49,911 bases of DNA from NCBI GenBank assembly GCA_016780765.1, contig JADHLH010000009.1, positions 1 through 49,911 of the forward strand, written 5' to 3'. Made by a program: the position numbers and the translations under genes. Positions 7,608-14,152 of the stretch are shown piece by piece. Position 1 is the stretch's first letter. Every line of letters starts with the position of its first letter. A model generated the notes under the pieces. It was not told the origin of the DNA. It did no database searches and worked only from the letters and a program-made list of their open reading frames with translations. The stretch is from Alphaproteobacteria bacterium (GTDB lineage Bacteria > Pseudomonadota > Alphaproteobacteria > Puniceispirillales > Puniceispirillaceae).

Positions 7608-8342
7608 ATGAGCATCTGGGGTATGATCATCGGCGGCGCAGCAGGCGCGGCCATCGGCGGGCCAATCGGCGGGCTGTTGGGTGCAGCGGCAGGCATTGCC
7701 GTCGAGCGCGGTTTCGTTGCGCCGGCCCGCCCGGAAACGGATTCGACACGGCGCGTCGCCTTTACCGTTGCTGTCATCGCGCTGTCGGCGAAAATGGCCA
7801 AGGCCGATGGCAAGGTTACCCGCGATGAAATTGCTGCCTTCAGAGAGCGTGTCGAGATTCCCGCCAGCGAGGTGGCACAGGTCGGTCGTTTCTGGGATCT
7901 TGCACGCACCACCCCTGACGGGTTTGAGGATTATGCCAGCCAGGTGGCACGGATGTTTGAACCACGCGCCGCGGTGCTGGAGCAGCTGCTGGATCTGCTG
8001 TTTCACATCGCCGGATCAGACGGGCATATCAACGCGCCAGAGGTCGATTATCTGGCACGTGTCGCACGCATCTTCGGGTTTTCCGAGGATGATTTCCAGC
8101 GCATGCTGGCCTTTCACGCCAGTGACGGGCCGCCACCGCATGAGGTGTTGGGCGTTGCCGCGGATATTGGCGATGACGATCTGCGCCGCCACTGGAAGGC
8201 GCTGGTGCGTGACAACCACCCCGACAAGCTGATGGCTGATGGCATGCCCGAAGAATTCATCGCCGCAGCCAATGACCGGCTGGCCCGCATCAATGCCGCC
8301 TATGATGTCATGGCGCGGGCACGCGGTCTGGCAGGAAGTTGA
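7608..8342 (+). CDS. DjlA-like co-chaperone: TerB plus J domain
   Basis: 244 residues from the ATG at 7608; the longer frame from 7464 overlaps the divergent tusA-like gene. A Gly-rich hydrophobic N terminus (IIGGAAGAAIGGPIGGLLGA, about 7-30) is a likely glycine-zipper membrane segment. A TerB-like helical domain (about 50-165) has KMAKADGKVTRDEI and the paired HIAGSDGHINAPEV acidic helices. A C-terminal J domain (about 178-240) has the HPD tripeptide at 204-206 (RDNHPDKLM). DjlA proteins stimulate DnaK at the inner membrane. The layout fits DjlA, though the N terminus differs from the enterobacterial form. Confidence 0.85.
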   Translation: MSIWGMIIGGAAGAAIGGPIGGLLGAAAGIAVERGFVAPARPETDSTRRVAFTVAVIALSAKMAKADGKVTRDEIAAFRERVEIPASEVAQVGRFWDLARTTPDGFEDYASQVARMFEPRAAVLEQLLDLLFHIAGSDGHINAPEVDYLARVARIFGFSEDDFQRMLAFHASDGPPPHEVLGVAADIGDDDLRRHWKALVRDNHPDKLMADGMPEEFIAAANDRLARINAAYDVMARARGLAGS

Positions 8343-8418
8343 TCACGAGGTTTCTGGCCATATTAAAACTCTGACTATGTTAATATTCTGGCCAGATTTC
8401 AGCGGGGCTGTTTTTGAA

Positions 8419-8502
8419 GAAGTTCACCGACTTAATGAAGTTCACCGATCCAATGAAGTGTACCGATCTAATGAAGTTCACCGATCTAATGAAGTTCACC
8501 GG
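8419..8502 (+). repeat. 18-bp tandem repeat upstream of ABC-F gene
   Basis: The unit GAAGTTCACCGATCTAAT occurs four times (8419, 8437, 8455, 8473), with one to three substitutions between copies, plus a 12-base partial copy to 8502. It ends 17 bases before the ABC-F start and fills the leader where a promoter or ribosome binding site would be expected. The frame of the downstream gene is closed by a stop inside the repeat, so the repeat is not part of that protein. Confidence 0.92.
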
Positions 8503-8519
8503 GACAAACGCACGCTGAC

Positions 8520-10469
8520 ATGCCGACGCCACTTCTGACCATTGCCGAATGCGGGATTAATCTGGGTGATCGCTGGCTATTGCGCGGGGCCGATTTGACG
8601 CTGCATGCCGGAGACAGGCTGGCGCTTGTCGGGCGTAACGGTGCCGGCAAATCCAGCCTGATGAAGTTGATGGCAGGCCGTGCCGATATGGATGAAGGCA
8701 GCATGTGGATGGCACCCGGCACCAGTGTCGCCTATCTGCCGCAGGCCCCGCAGCTGCCGGGCGGCATGACCCTGCGCAGCGTTGTCACCATGGGCCATGA
8801 TGCCGACAGTCTTGGCCGGCCGGTTCCCATCCACAAGGCGGAAGAGTTTCTGATGCGCCTCGGCCTTGATCCTGACCGGCTCAGCGACGGTCTGTCTGGT
8901 GGTGAATCCCGCCGTGTCACCCTTGCCCGCGCGCTGTATACAGAACCCGATATCCTGCTGCTGGACGAACCGACCAACCATATGGACATGCCAACCATTG
9001 AATGGATGGAGGACATGCTGCGCCAGCATCGCGGCGCGCTGCTGGTGGTCAGTCACGACCGCGCCTTTCTGCGCAATCTTGGCACCGGCATCGTATGGCT
9101 GCATCAGGGCAAGCTGCGCCGCCGCGAAGGGGATTTTGGCCAGTTCGATGACTGGTCGGAAGGCATTATGGCCGAAGAAGCCGTTGTCCTGCACAAGATG
9201 GACCGGCGCATCGCCGCTGAAACCAAATGGTCGCGCGAGGGAATTTCAGCCCGCCGCAAGCGCAATCAGGGCCGGCTTCGTGAACTTGAGGCCATGCGCC
9301 TTGAACGCGCCCGCGCCGGCGGGATTGCGCAACGTTCCATGAAGATGGAAACCGGCCCGGCAACCAGCGGCGGACAGCTGGTGCTGGAAGCCATCGATCT
9401 TGGTATCACCGTGCCTGCTCCGCCAACGGGCGCTGCAAATAGCGGGCGGGCGGAGGCGGAAAATTCTGCCGGCCCATCTACCCCGCTCGCGGGCAGCACA
9501 AACCGCACGGTTGAGGAGATGGCGCGTCGCCAGCTGCTGAATCATTTCAATCTTCTGGTTCGGCGCAGTGATCGCATCGGCATTGTCGGGCCGAACGGCA
9601 TCGGCAAGTCATCGCTGGTCAAGGTGCTGCTGGGACTGGCCCCGCCGGATAGCGGGCGTGTGCGTCAAGGCTTTGGACTCGAGCCCGCCTATTTCGACCA
9701 GCAGCGCGCCGCCCTTGACCGCAATGCCTCGCCCTGGACGGTTCTGACCGGCGGCAACAGCGATATGATCGAGGTGGCCGGTGCCACCAAGCATGTCACC
9801 GCCTATCTGCGCGATTTCCTGTTTGATGATCACAAGATGACACAGAAAGTGGCCACCCTGTCCGGCGGTGAACAGAACCGCCTGTTGCTGGCCAAGCTGT
9901 TTGCCGAAACGCATAACTTTCTGGTGCTGGATGAACCAACCAATGATCTGGACATGGAAACGCTGGACCTGCTGCAAGAGGTGATTGCCGATTATGACGG
10001 CACCATTCTGATTGTCAGCCATGACCGCGATTTTCTGGACCGCACGGTGACCGCTATTCTGGCCTTTGAGGAAGATGGCAAGGTCAGCGCGCATGCGGGC
10101 GGCTTTTCCGACTATCTGTCACGGCGCAGTGCCGCTGCCCAGCGTCAGGCCGCACGCCAGCAGGACAGGAAGTCCGGCAAGGGCGGCGCAAAACCTGCCA
10201 GCAAGCCGACCGGCAACCGTACCGCAAAGCTCAGTTTCAAGGACCAGCACGCGCTGGACACGCTGCCAAGCGAGATTGAGGCGCTGGAAGGCGAGATCGC
10301 CGCGCTGGAGGCACGCCTTGCCGACCCCGACCTGTTCGCCACACACCCGGAAACATTCACCGCCACCGCCGACCGGCTGGCCGCCGCCCGCGCCGAAAAG
10401 GACGACAAGGAACTGCGATGGCTGGACGCCGCGGAAAAAGCCGAAGCACTGGAGGCCGAAAAGGGTTAG
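8520..10469 (+). CDS. ABC-F ATPase, Uup-like
   Basis: 649 residues with two ABC domains and no membrane segments, the mark of ABC-F translation factors. Domain 1: Walker A GRNGAGKSS at 38-46, signature LSGGESRRVTLARAL, Walker [13 protein letters not shown]. Domain 2 (from about 290): GPNGIGKSSLVKV, LSGGEQNRLLLAKLF and [12 protein letters not shown]. The C-terminal 75 residues are a charged coiled coil (LDTLPSEIEALEGEIAALEA), as in Uup. ABC-F proteins bind the ribosomal E site and relieve stalled or misfolded states; Uup also affects transposon excision in E. coli. The linker carries a low-complexity insert near 300-330 (Ala/Gly/Thr-rich). The start lacks a clear Shine-Dalgarno, and a tandem repeat lies just upstream. 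Confidence 0.88.
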   Translation: MPTPLLTIAECGINLGDRWLLRGADLTLHAGDRLALVGRNGAGKSSLMKLMAGRADMDEGSMWMAPGTSVAYLPQAPQLPGGMTLRSVVTMGHDADSLGRPVPIHKAEEFLMRLGLDPDRLSDGLSGGESRRVTLARALYTEPDILLLDEPTNHMDMPTIEWMEDMLRQHRGALLVVSHDRAFLRNLGTGIVWLHQGKLRRREGDFGQFDDWSEGIMAEEAVVLHKMDRRIAAETKWSREGISARRKRNQGRLRELEAMRLERARAGGIAQRSMKMETGPATSGGQLVLEAIDLGITVPAPPTGAANSGRAEAENSAGPSTPLAGSTNRTVEEMARRQLLNHFNLLVRRSDRIGIVGPNGIGKSSLVKVLLGLAPPDSGRVRQGFGLEPAYFDQQRAALDRNASPWTVLTGGNSDMIEVAGATKHVTAYLRDFLFDDHKMTQKVATLSGGEQNRLLLAKLFAETHNFLVLDEPTNDLDMETLDLLQEVIADYDGTILIVSHDRDFLDRTVTAILAFEEDGKVSAHAGGFSDYLSRRSAAAQRQAARQQDRKSGKGGAKPASKPTGNRTAKLSFKDQHALDTLPSEIEALEGEIAALEARLADPDLFATHPETFTATADRLAAARAEKDDKELRWLDAAEKAEALEAEKG

Positions 10470-10501
10470 GGCTGGACAATTATTCCTTTGGATCAATGCC
10501 G

Positions 10502-10536
10502 CCTCACCCAAGTGCCACCTCATCCAAGTGCCACCT
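10502..10536 (+). repeat. 16-bp direct repeat, two copies
   Basis: CCTCACCCAAGTGCCA and CCTCATCCAAGTGCCA follow each other at 10502 and 10518 (one mismatch), just upstream of the rnpB promoter. They lie in the 130-base gap between the ABC-F gene and rnpB. No function is suggested beyond local duplication or a possible regulatory site. Confidence 0.75.
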
Positions 10537-10565
10537 TGACCTCGCACACCCCACCCCACCCCGAC

Positions 10566-10595
10566 TTGACCCCTTCCGGTTGGCGCGCCTATGAT
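10566..10595 (+). promoter_or_regulatory. Sigma-70-type promoter of rnpB
   Basis: TTGACC at 10566-10571 and TATGAT at 10590-10595 are separated by 18 bases. The first base of the predicted RNase P RNA (10602) is seven bases after the -10 box, where transcription should start. Confidence 0.8.
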
Positions 10596-10601
10596 CCGGC
10601 C

Positions 10602-10995
10602 GCTGTCAGATGGCCGGATGGCTGCTGCCCGCATCGCCTGCGATGGGGGGAGAGGAAAGTCCGGGCTCCACAGGATCGGGATGCCGGGTAACCCCCGGCG
10701 GGGGCAACCCCAGGGAAAGTGCCGCAGAAAACAAACCGCCAGCCGGGTTTCGACCGGGGCTGGTAAGGGTGAAAAGGTGCGGTAAGAGCGCACCGCCAGG
10801 CCGGTAACGGGCTGGGCAGGGTAAACCCCATCCGGAGCAAGACCATGTAGGGACACGCGCCGCCTTCGGGCGGCAGGCGCGATCCTGCGCCGCTGTCCGG
10901 GTAGGTCGCTCGACGCTGCTGGCAACAGCCGCGCTAGATGAATAGCCATCACCCGCGTGCGGGAACAGAACCCGGCTTACAGGCCATCTGACAGC
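10602..10995 (+). ncRNA. rnpB: RNase P RNA, bacterial class A
   Basis: The catalytic RNA of RNase P, which removes 5' leaders from tRNA precursors together with the RnpA protein. The conserved 5' core reads GAGGAAAGTCCGGGCTCCAC (from 10651). The long-range P1 helix is plain: GCTGTCAGATGGCC at 10602-10615 pairs with GGCCATCTGACAGC at 10982-10995. Other conserved pieces are GGGCAACCCCAGGGAAAGTG, GGTAAGAGCGCACC, the P12-type hairpin GCGCCGCCTTCGGGCGGC, and the 3' stretch ATGAATAGCCATC with AGAACCCGGCTTACAGGCC. About 394 nt, a normal length. Open frames across this stretch are artefacts. Confidence 0.97.
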
Positions 10996-11059
10996 TTTAT
11001 GCTTATGAATTCGTTTCTGTTGGGGCGAGCGTCTTTGGTTTTGATTTCCGGCCATATGG

Positions 11060-11080
11060 CGCTAGGGTTAGCGTTTTTTT
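11060..11080 (+). terminator. Rho-independent terminator of rnpB
   Basis: A short stem CGCTA / TAGCG with loop GGGT is followed directly by seven T. It lies 65 bases past the mature 3' end of rnpB, leaving a short trailer to be trimmed. Confidence 0.7.
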
Positions 11081-11127
11081 CATCCTTTGCGATCTAGGCT
11101 CATGGCCACACTTGGGAGGAATGAAAT

Positions 11128-11310
11128 ATGCTGAGTGATATTCAGATAATCGTGTTTTTACTGTTCATCATGGCAAGCTGCCAGGTTGCCGGGCTGATTA
11201 CCCGCCGGCCGACAGAAGACAGGGTGCTGATGGCGGTGATCCTGTCGCCGGTGATTGTGTTTGTGATCGTTTTGGTGCTGTTCATGATGTTCAGCAGCAG
11301 CATGATGTAG
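11128..11310 (+). CDS. Small two-segment membrane protein, 60 aa
   Basis: ATG at 11128 follows GGGAGGAATGAAAT, a strong ribosome binding site. Residues about 7-24 (IIVFLLFIMASCQVAGLI) and about 34-56 (VLMAVILSPVIVFVIVLVLF) are hydrophobic, joined by the polar loop TRRPTEDR. It is therefore a hairpin-like inner-membrane protein with no catalytic motif. Family unknown. It stands between the rnpB terminator and the long non-coding region before mraZ, and is followed 52 bases later by a strong hairpin. Confidence 0.65.
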   Translation: MLSDIQIIVFLLFIMASCQVAGLITRRPTEDRVLMAVILSPVIVFVIVLVLFMMFSSSMM

Positions 11311-11362
11311 CCAGATGCTTGCCTTGCCGGGTTAACAGACACATCATGATGCGGGCGACTCT

Positions 11363-11441
11363 CCAGCTCGTTTCGGTAGACCCCGCTGTTCAGGTTTGAC
11401 CCTGTGCAGCGGGGTCATTTCTTTTGAGCTGACGAGCTTGG
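11363..11441 (+). ncRNA. Candidate structured RNA or long hairpin
   Basis: Three nested helices can be drawn. An outer one is AGCTCGT (11365-11371) with ACGAGCT (11432-11438), extended by a bulged CC/GG pair. The middle one is a perfect 10-bp helix, GACCCCGCTG (11379-11388) with CAGCGGGGTC (11407-11416). The inner one is CAGG with CCTG (11391-11394 / 11401-11404). The middle stem is followed by ATTTCTTTT, so a factor-independent terminator for the small membrane protein gene is one reading. A separate small RNA is the other. No known RNA family is recognised. Confidence 0.4.
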
Positions 11442-11678
11442 ACTTAGATTGGTTGCAATCCCAATTGCTGGAATGATGGAAGCTGCCATCTTGATCGGTG
11501 GTGCCAAGTGGGAAATGGTTTTGGCCATTTAAAACGGTCTGACAGCTTAAACGGGCTATCAAAACACAAGCATTTCTGCGCGTTTCCGGCGAAAGTGGGA
11601 AATGGTTCTTCGCAAAATTGACTTGATTCCCACCTTGTTCCCGGTTTGCCGGGCTGGTTCAACGCATTTCGGGCCTGT

Positions 11679-11738
11679 TTAAAAGGGTCTTAAAACGGCA
11701 GTTAAACAGGGTTTAAAGGCCATTTAAACGCCATTTAA
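11679..11738 (+). promoter_or_regulatory. Array of TTAA half-sites with CtrA-like spacing
   Basis: TTAA occurs at 11679, 11690, 11702, 11713, 11724 and 11735. Four adjacent pairs have exactly seven bases between them, giving four TTAA-N7-TTAA sites; that is the consensus for the alphaproteobacterial cell-cycle regulator CtrA. The last two units are also an 11-bp direct repeat (GCCATTTAAAC at 11719 and 11730). The array is about 0.5 kb upstream of mraZ. That CtrA binds here is inference; a simple tandem duplication could also produce the pattern. Confidence 0.5.
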
Positions 11739-12080
11739 ACGCTGCAGATCGCGTGTTTTGGAATTCTCATCGGGAATGTCAAAAAGGGCGCGATTTCCCA
11801 CTTTTCGCATGCAATCGGCCCGCCGCGCCAGCACCAGCGGGGGATTAGTCGCAAGCCACGGTCACCATCGATCCTGTGCCACTACATGCCACCAAATACC
11901 GCCATATGCCGGATTCTCATCTTATCTGTCCCCTTACAACCCTTACATGTCCCCTTACACCGCTACACACATCAGAAAATAGAACAAAAAAAGAACAAAA
12001 AGTGCTTTTTGCATATATTACAAATGGTTATTATGCATCGTTCAAATTTGGTATTAACTTATTGAAAAAATTGGCTTTTT

Positions 12081-12145
12081 CCCATAAAAAACCCCTCCAA
12101 CCCATTGACGGCCATTATTTCCCATGATATCCCAAATAATCCCAT
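12081..12145. promoter_or_regulatory. Extended MraZ operator, seven 10-bp units
   Basis: CCCAT-type pentamers start every 10 bases: CCCAT 12081, ACCCC 12091, CCCAT 12101, GCCAT 12111, CCCAT 12121, CCCAA 12131, CCCAT 12141. On the other strand this is TGGGN with five-base spacers, the form described for the MraZ operator (three units in E. coli). Five units are exact. A possible -35 TTGACG (12105-12110) with a weak -10 TATCCC 17 bases later lies inside the array, so bound MraZ would block it. The array ends about 75 bases before the mraZ start, as expected for autorepression. Confidence 0.7.
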
Positions 12146-12221
12146 TTTCGGTAATTCCGCGAAATTCCGCCGGAAACAAGGAAACAGGGGCCCAGAAACC
12201 TGGGGCATGGAGAGGATTGTC

Positions 12222-12698
12222 GTGGATTTGTTTTTATCCACATTCGAGAACCGCATCGACAAGAAGGGCCGGCTGTCCGTCCCGGCGTCGTTCCGTGCTG
12301 TCCTCGAGAGACGGCGCGACCCGCTGTTTCTCTTCAAGTCGCTGACCGAACCCTGTCTTGAGGGCTGCGGTGCCGAGCGCATCGGCCAGATCGTCGACGC
12401 GATCGACAATATGGACAGCCTGTCAGCCGAGGTGGCGACCCTGCAAACCATGCTGTCCAGCGCCCAGGAGATGAAACTCGACAGCGAGGGCCGGATTATG
12501 CTCTCGGCTGATTTCATCAATTTCGCCGAACTTGAAGACATGGCGCTCTATGCCGGTATCGGCCGGTCTTTCCAGATCTGGCTGCCGTCACGCTATCGCA
12601 CGCGTGAAGCAGATGCCCGTGGTCGCGCCAAAACCGATGGTCTGCCCAGCCTGCGTCTTGGCAGCCGTCCGCCAGATGATACCGGCGGGAGGCGCTGA
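12222..12698 (+). CDS. mraZ: MraZ, transcriptional repressor of the dcw cluster
   Basis: 158 residues from a GTG at 12222, chosen because GGAGAGGA lies just upstream and MDLFLSTFENRIDKKGRLSV then matches the usual MFLSTxENxLDxKGR start. An ATG at 12207 would add MERIV. MraZ has two AbrB/SpoVT-like half domains. The first contains DKKGRLSVPASFR (about 13-25) and the second LDSEGRIMLSADF (about 96-108). It forms a ring that binds TGGGN repeats and regulates its own operon, and such repeats stand just upstream. The C terminus (from about 135) is a polar tail ending PPDDTGGRR. Its stop overlaps the rsmH start (TGATG). Confidence 0.93.
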   Translation: MDLFLSTFENRIDKKGRLSVPASFRAVLERRRDPLFLFKSLTEPCLEGCGAERIGQIVDAIDNMDSLSAEVATLQTMLSSAQEMKLDSEGRIMLSADFINFAELEDMALYAGIGRSFQIWLPSRYRTREADARGRAKTDGLPSLRLGSRPPDDTGGRR

Positions 12699-13693
12699 TG
12701 CCCGCGGCGCTTTCCCAGCAAGAGGCACTTCACCTGCCGGTGCTGCTGCGCGAAACCGTCTCCGCACTCGCCCCCACCGACGGCGGCCTCTATCTCGACG
12801 CCACATTTGGCAATGGCGGCTATAGCGAGGCTATTCTGCAGGCCGCCGCCTGCAGCGTCATGGCCATTGACCGTGATCCCGATGCCATTGCCCGCGGTGC
12901 AGCGCTGCAGGACCGCTTCACAGAGCGGCTGCATCTCAGGCAAGGCTGCTTTTCCGATATGCAGGCGCTGGCGGGTGATCTGCCTGATGATATAGCCGGT
13001 CAGGTTGCTGCCTTTGACGGCATTGCCTTTGACCTTGGTGTCTGTTCAACGCAGCTCGACCAGCCAGAGCGCGGCTTTTCCTTCCGCTTTGACGGGCCGC
13101 TGGATATGCGGATGTCAAAGTCGGGCGAGACCGCCGCCGATGTGGTGATGACGCTGGATGAAACAGCGCTGGCCCGCATTCTGTGGGATTTTGGCGAGGA
13201 ACGCGCCTCACGCCGCATTGCCCGCGCCATCGTCAAGGCACGCAGCACAGCACCGATTGAAACCACTGGCCAGCTGGCCGCCATCATCCATGCGGTAATG
13301 CCTGGCCGCCGCCCCGGCCAGATCGATCCGGCAACCCGCAGCTTTCAGGCGCTGCGCATCCATATCAACCGCGAGCTTGGCGAGATCGAAGACGGGCTTG
13401 CCGCTGCCGAGGCCATGCTGAAGCCGGGCGGCATTCTGGCAGTAGTGTCATTTCACTCATTGGAAGACCGCATCGTCAAACGCTTCCTGGCGACACGCAG
13501 CGGTGCGGCAGGCCGGCCATCGCGGCATCGTCCCGAAATGGCAGGCCCGGCACCGACATTCGAGCTGGTCCAGCGCAAACCGGTGCTGCCCGCGGCCAGT
13601 GAACAGGCAGACAATCCCCGCGCGCGTTCGGCCAAGCTGCGGATCGGCCGCCGCACCAGCGCCCCCGCACAGCCCCTGCAGGAGGCCCGTTGA
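12698..13693 (+). CDS. rsmH: 16S rRNA m4C1402 methyltransferase
   Basis: 331 residues, the full RsmH (MraW) family. HLPVLLRETVSAL leads into the SAM-binding motif LYLDATFGNGGYSEAIL. Then come IAFDLGVCSTQLDQPERGFS, the ALRIHINRELGEI helix and VVSFHSLEDRIVKRF, all family signatures. It methylates N4 of C1402 in the ribosomal decoding centre, using S-adenosylmethionine. It is the second gene of nearly all dcw clusters; the ATG shares one base with the mraZ stop. The C terminus ends in a basic tail (KLRIGRRTSAPAQ) that probably contacts RNA. Confidence 0.97.
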   Translation: MPAALSQQEALHLPVLLRETVSALAPTDGGLYLDATFGNGGYSEAILQAAACSVMAIDRDPDAIARGAALQDRFTERLHLRQGCFSDMQALAGDLPDDIAGQVAAFDGIAFDLGVCSTQLDQPERGFSFRFDGPLDMRMSKSGETAADVVMTLDETALARILWDFGEERASRRIARAIVKARSTAPIETTGQLAAIIHAVMPGRRPGQIDPATRSFQALRIHINRELGEIEDGLAAAEAMLKPGGILAVVSFHSLEDRIVKRFLATRSGAAGRPSRHRPEMAGPAPTFELVQRKPVLPAASEQADNPRARSAKLRIGRRTSAPAQPLQEAR

Positions 13694-13696
13694 GCC

Positions 13697-14152
13697 ATGC
13701 GTATGAGCCTTCTCAGCATCATTCTGACCGCCATTCTCGGCACCACCCTCTATCAGGTCAAAATTGGCATTGACGCGCGCGAGAGCCAGCTTCTGATGCT
13801 GGAAAGTGAAATTGCCGACACCGAACGCCAGATCGCCGTACTTGAATCGGAATGGGCCTATCTGTCGCGTCCCGAACGGGTGCTGGAGCTGTCCAACAAT
13901 CTGTTGCAGATGCAGCCGATCGATGAAGACCGCATCCTGCCGATCGAGGCCATTCCGATGCGCATTCTGCCGAAATTCAATGACCAGCTGGCTGATGTCG
14001 GGGTGATCACCCTGCTGCCTCCGGGCGAGGCATCACCGAACCGCAATATCCGGACAGTTGCTGGCGATCCTGACAGCGCCTTGATCCGCCCGCCCGCGTC
14101 TGTTTCCGTTGCACCTGTCGTGCAGCCTGCCGGGGAGGCTTTGTCCAACTGA
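13697..14152 (+). CDS. ftsL: Cell division protein FtsL
   Basis: 151 residues, starting three bases after the rsmH stop. A short N terminus leads to one membrane segment (about 4-22, SLLSIILTAILGTTLYQV). A coiled coil follows (about 27-60, ARESQLLMLESEIADTERQI), then a RPERVLELSNNLLQMQPID stretch typical of alphaproteobacterial FtsL. The tail from about 105 is low-complexity and Pro/Ala-rich. FtsL pairs with FtsB/DivIC and FtsQ in the divisome and activates FtsWI. The identity rests on position between rsmH and ftsI and on topology, because FtsL sequences diverge widely. The stop overlaps the ftsI ATG. Confidence 0.85.
   Translation: MRMSLLSIILTAILGTTLYQVKIGIDARESQLLMLESEIADTERQIAVLESEWAYLSRPERVLELSNNLLQMQPIDEDRILPIEAIPMRILPKFNDQLADVGVITLLPPGEASPNRNIRTVAGDPDSALIRPPASVSVAPVVQPAGEALSN

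Larger units (their letters stand above)
11311..12206. other. Long non-coding region before mraZ
   Basis: About 900 bases without a convincing gene; the + strand frames here have no ribosome binding site. It holds the hairpin at 11363, three copies of AAGTGGGAAAT (11506, 11593, inverted at 11793), a CCCGG/CCGGG hairpin at 11640-11653, and a TTAA array at 11679-11738. From about 11980 it becomes A/T-rich, with the inverted repeat TGCATA...TATGCA (12010-12037), and ends in the 10-bp CCCAT array. It is by far the longest gap in the window and probably carries the regulatory input of the dcw cluster. Confidence 0.7.

Noticed and set aside
10589-10955. Several open frames on both strands
   Set aside because: They lie inside the RNase P RNA, whose conserved core and P1 helix are clear.
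11371-11445. tRNA-like element (GTTCAGG near a stem)
   Set aside because: No acceptor stem, anticodon arm or CCA-adjacent pairing can be formed; the helix is one long hairpin.
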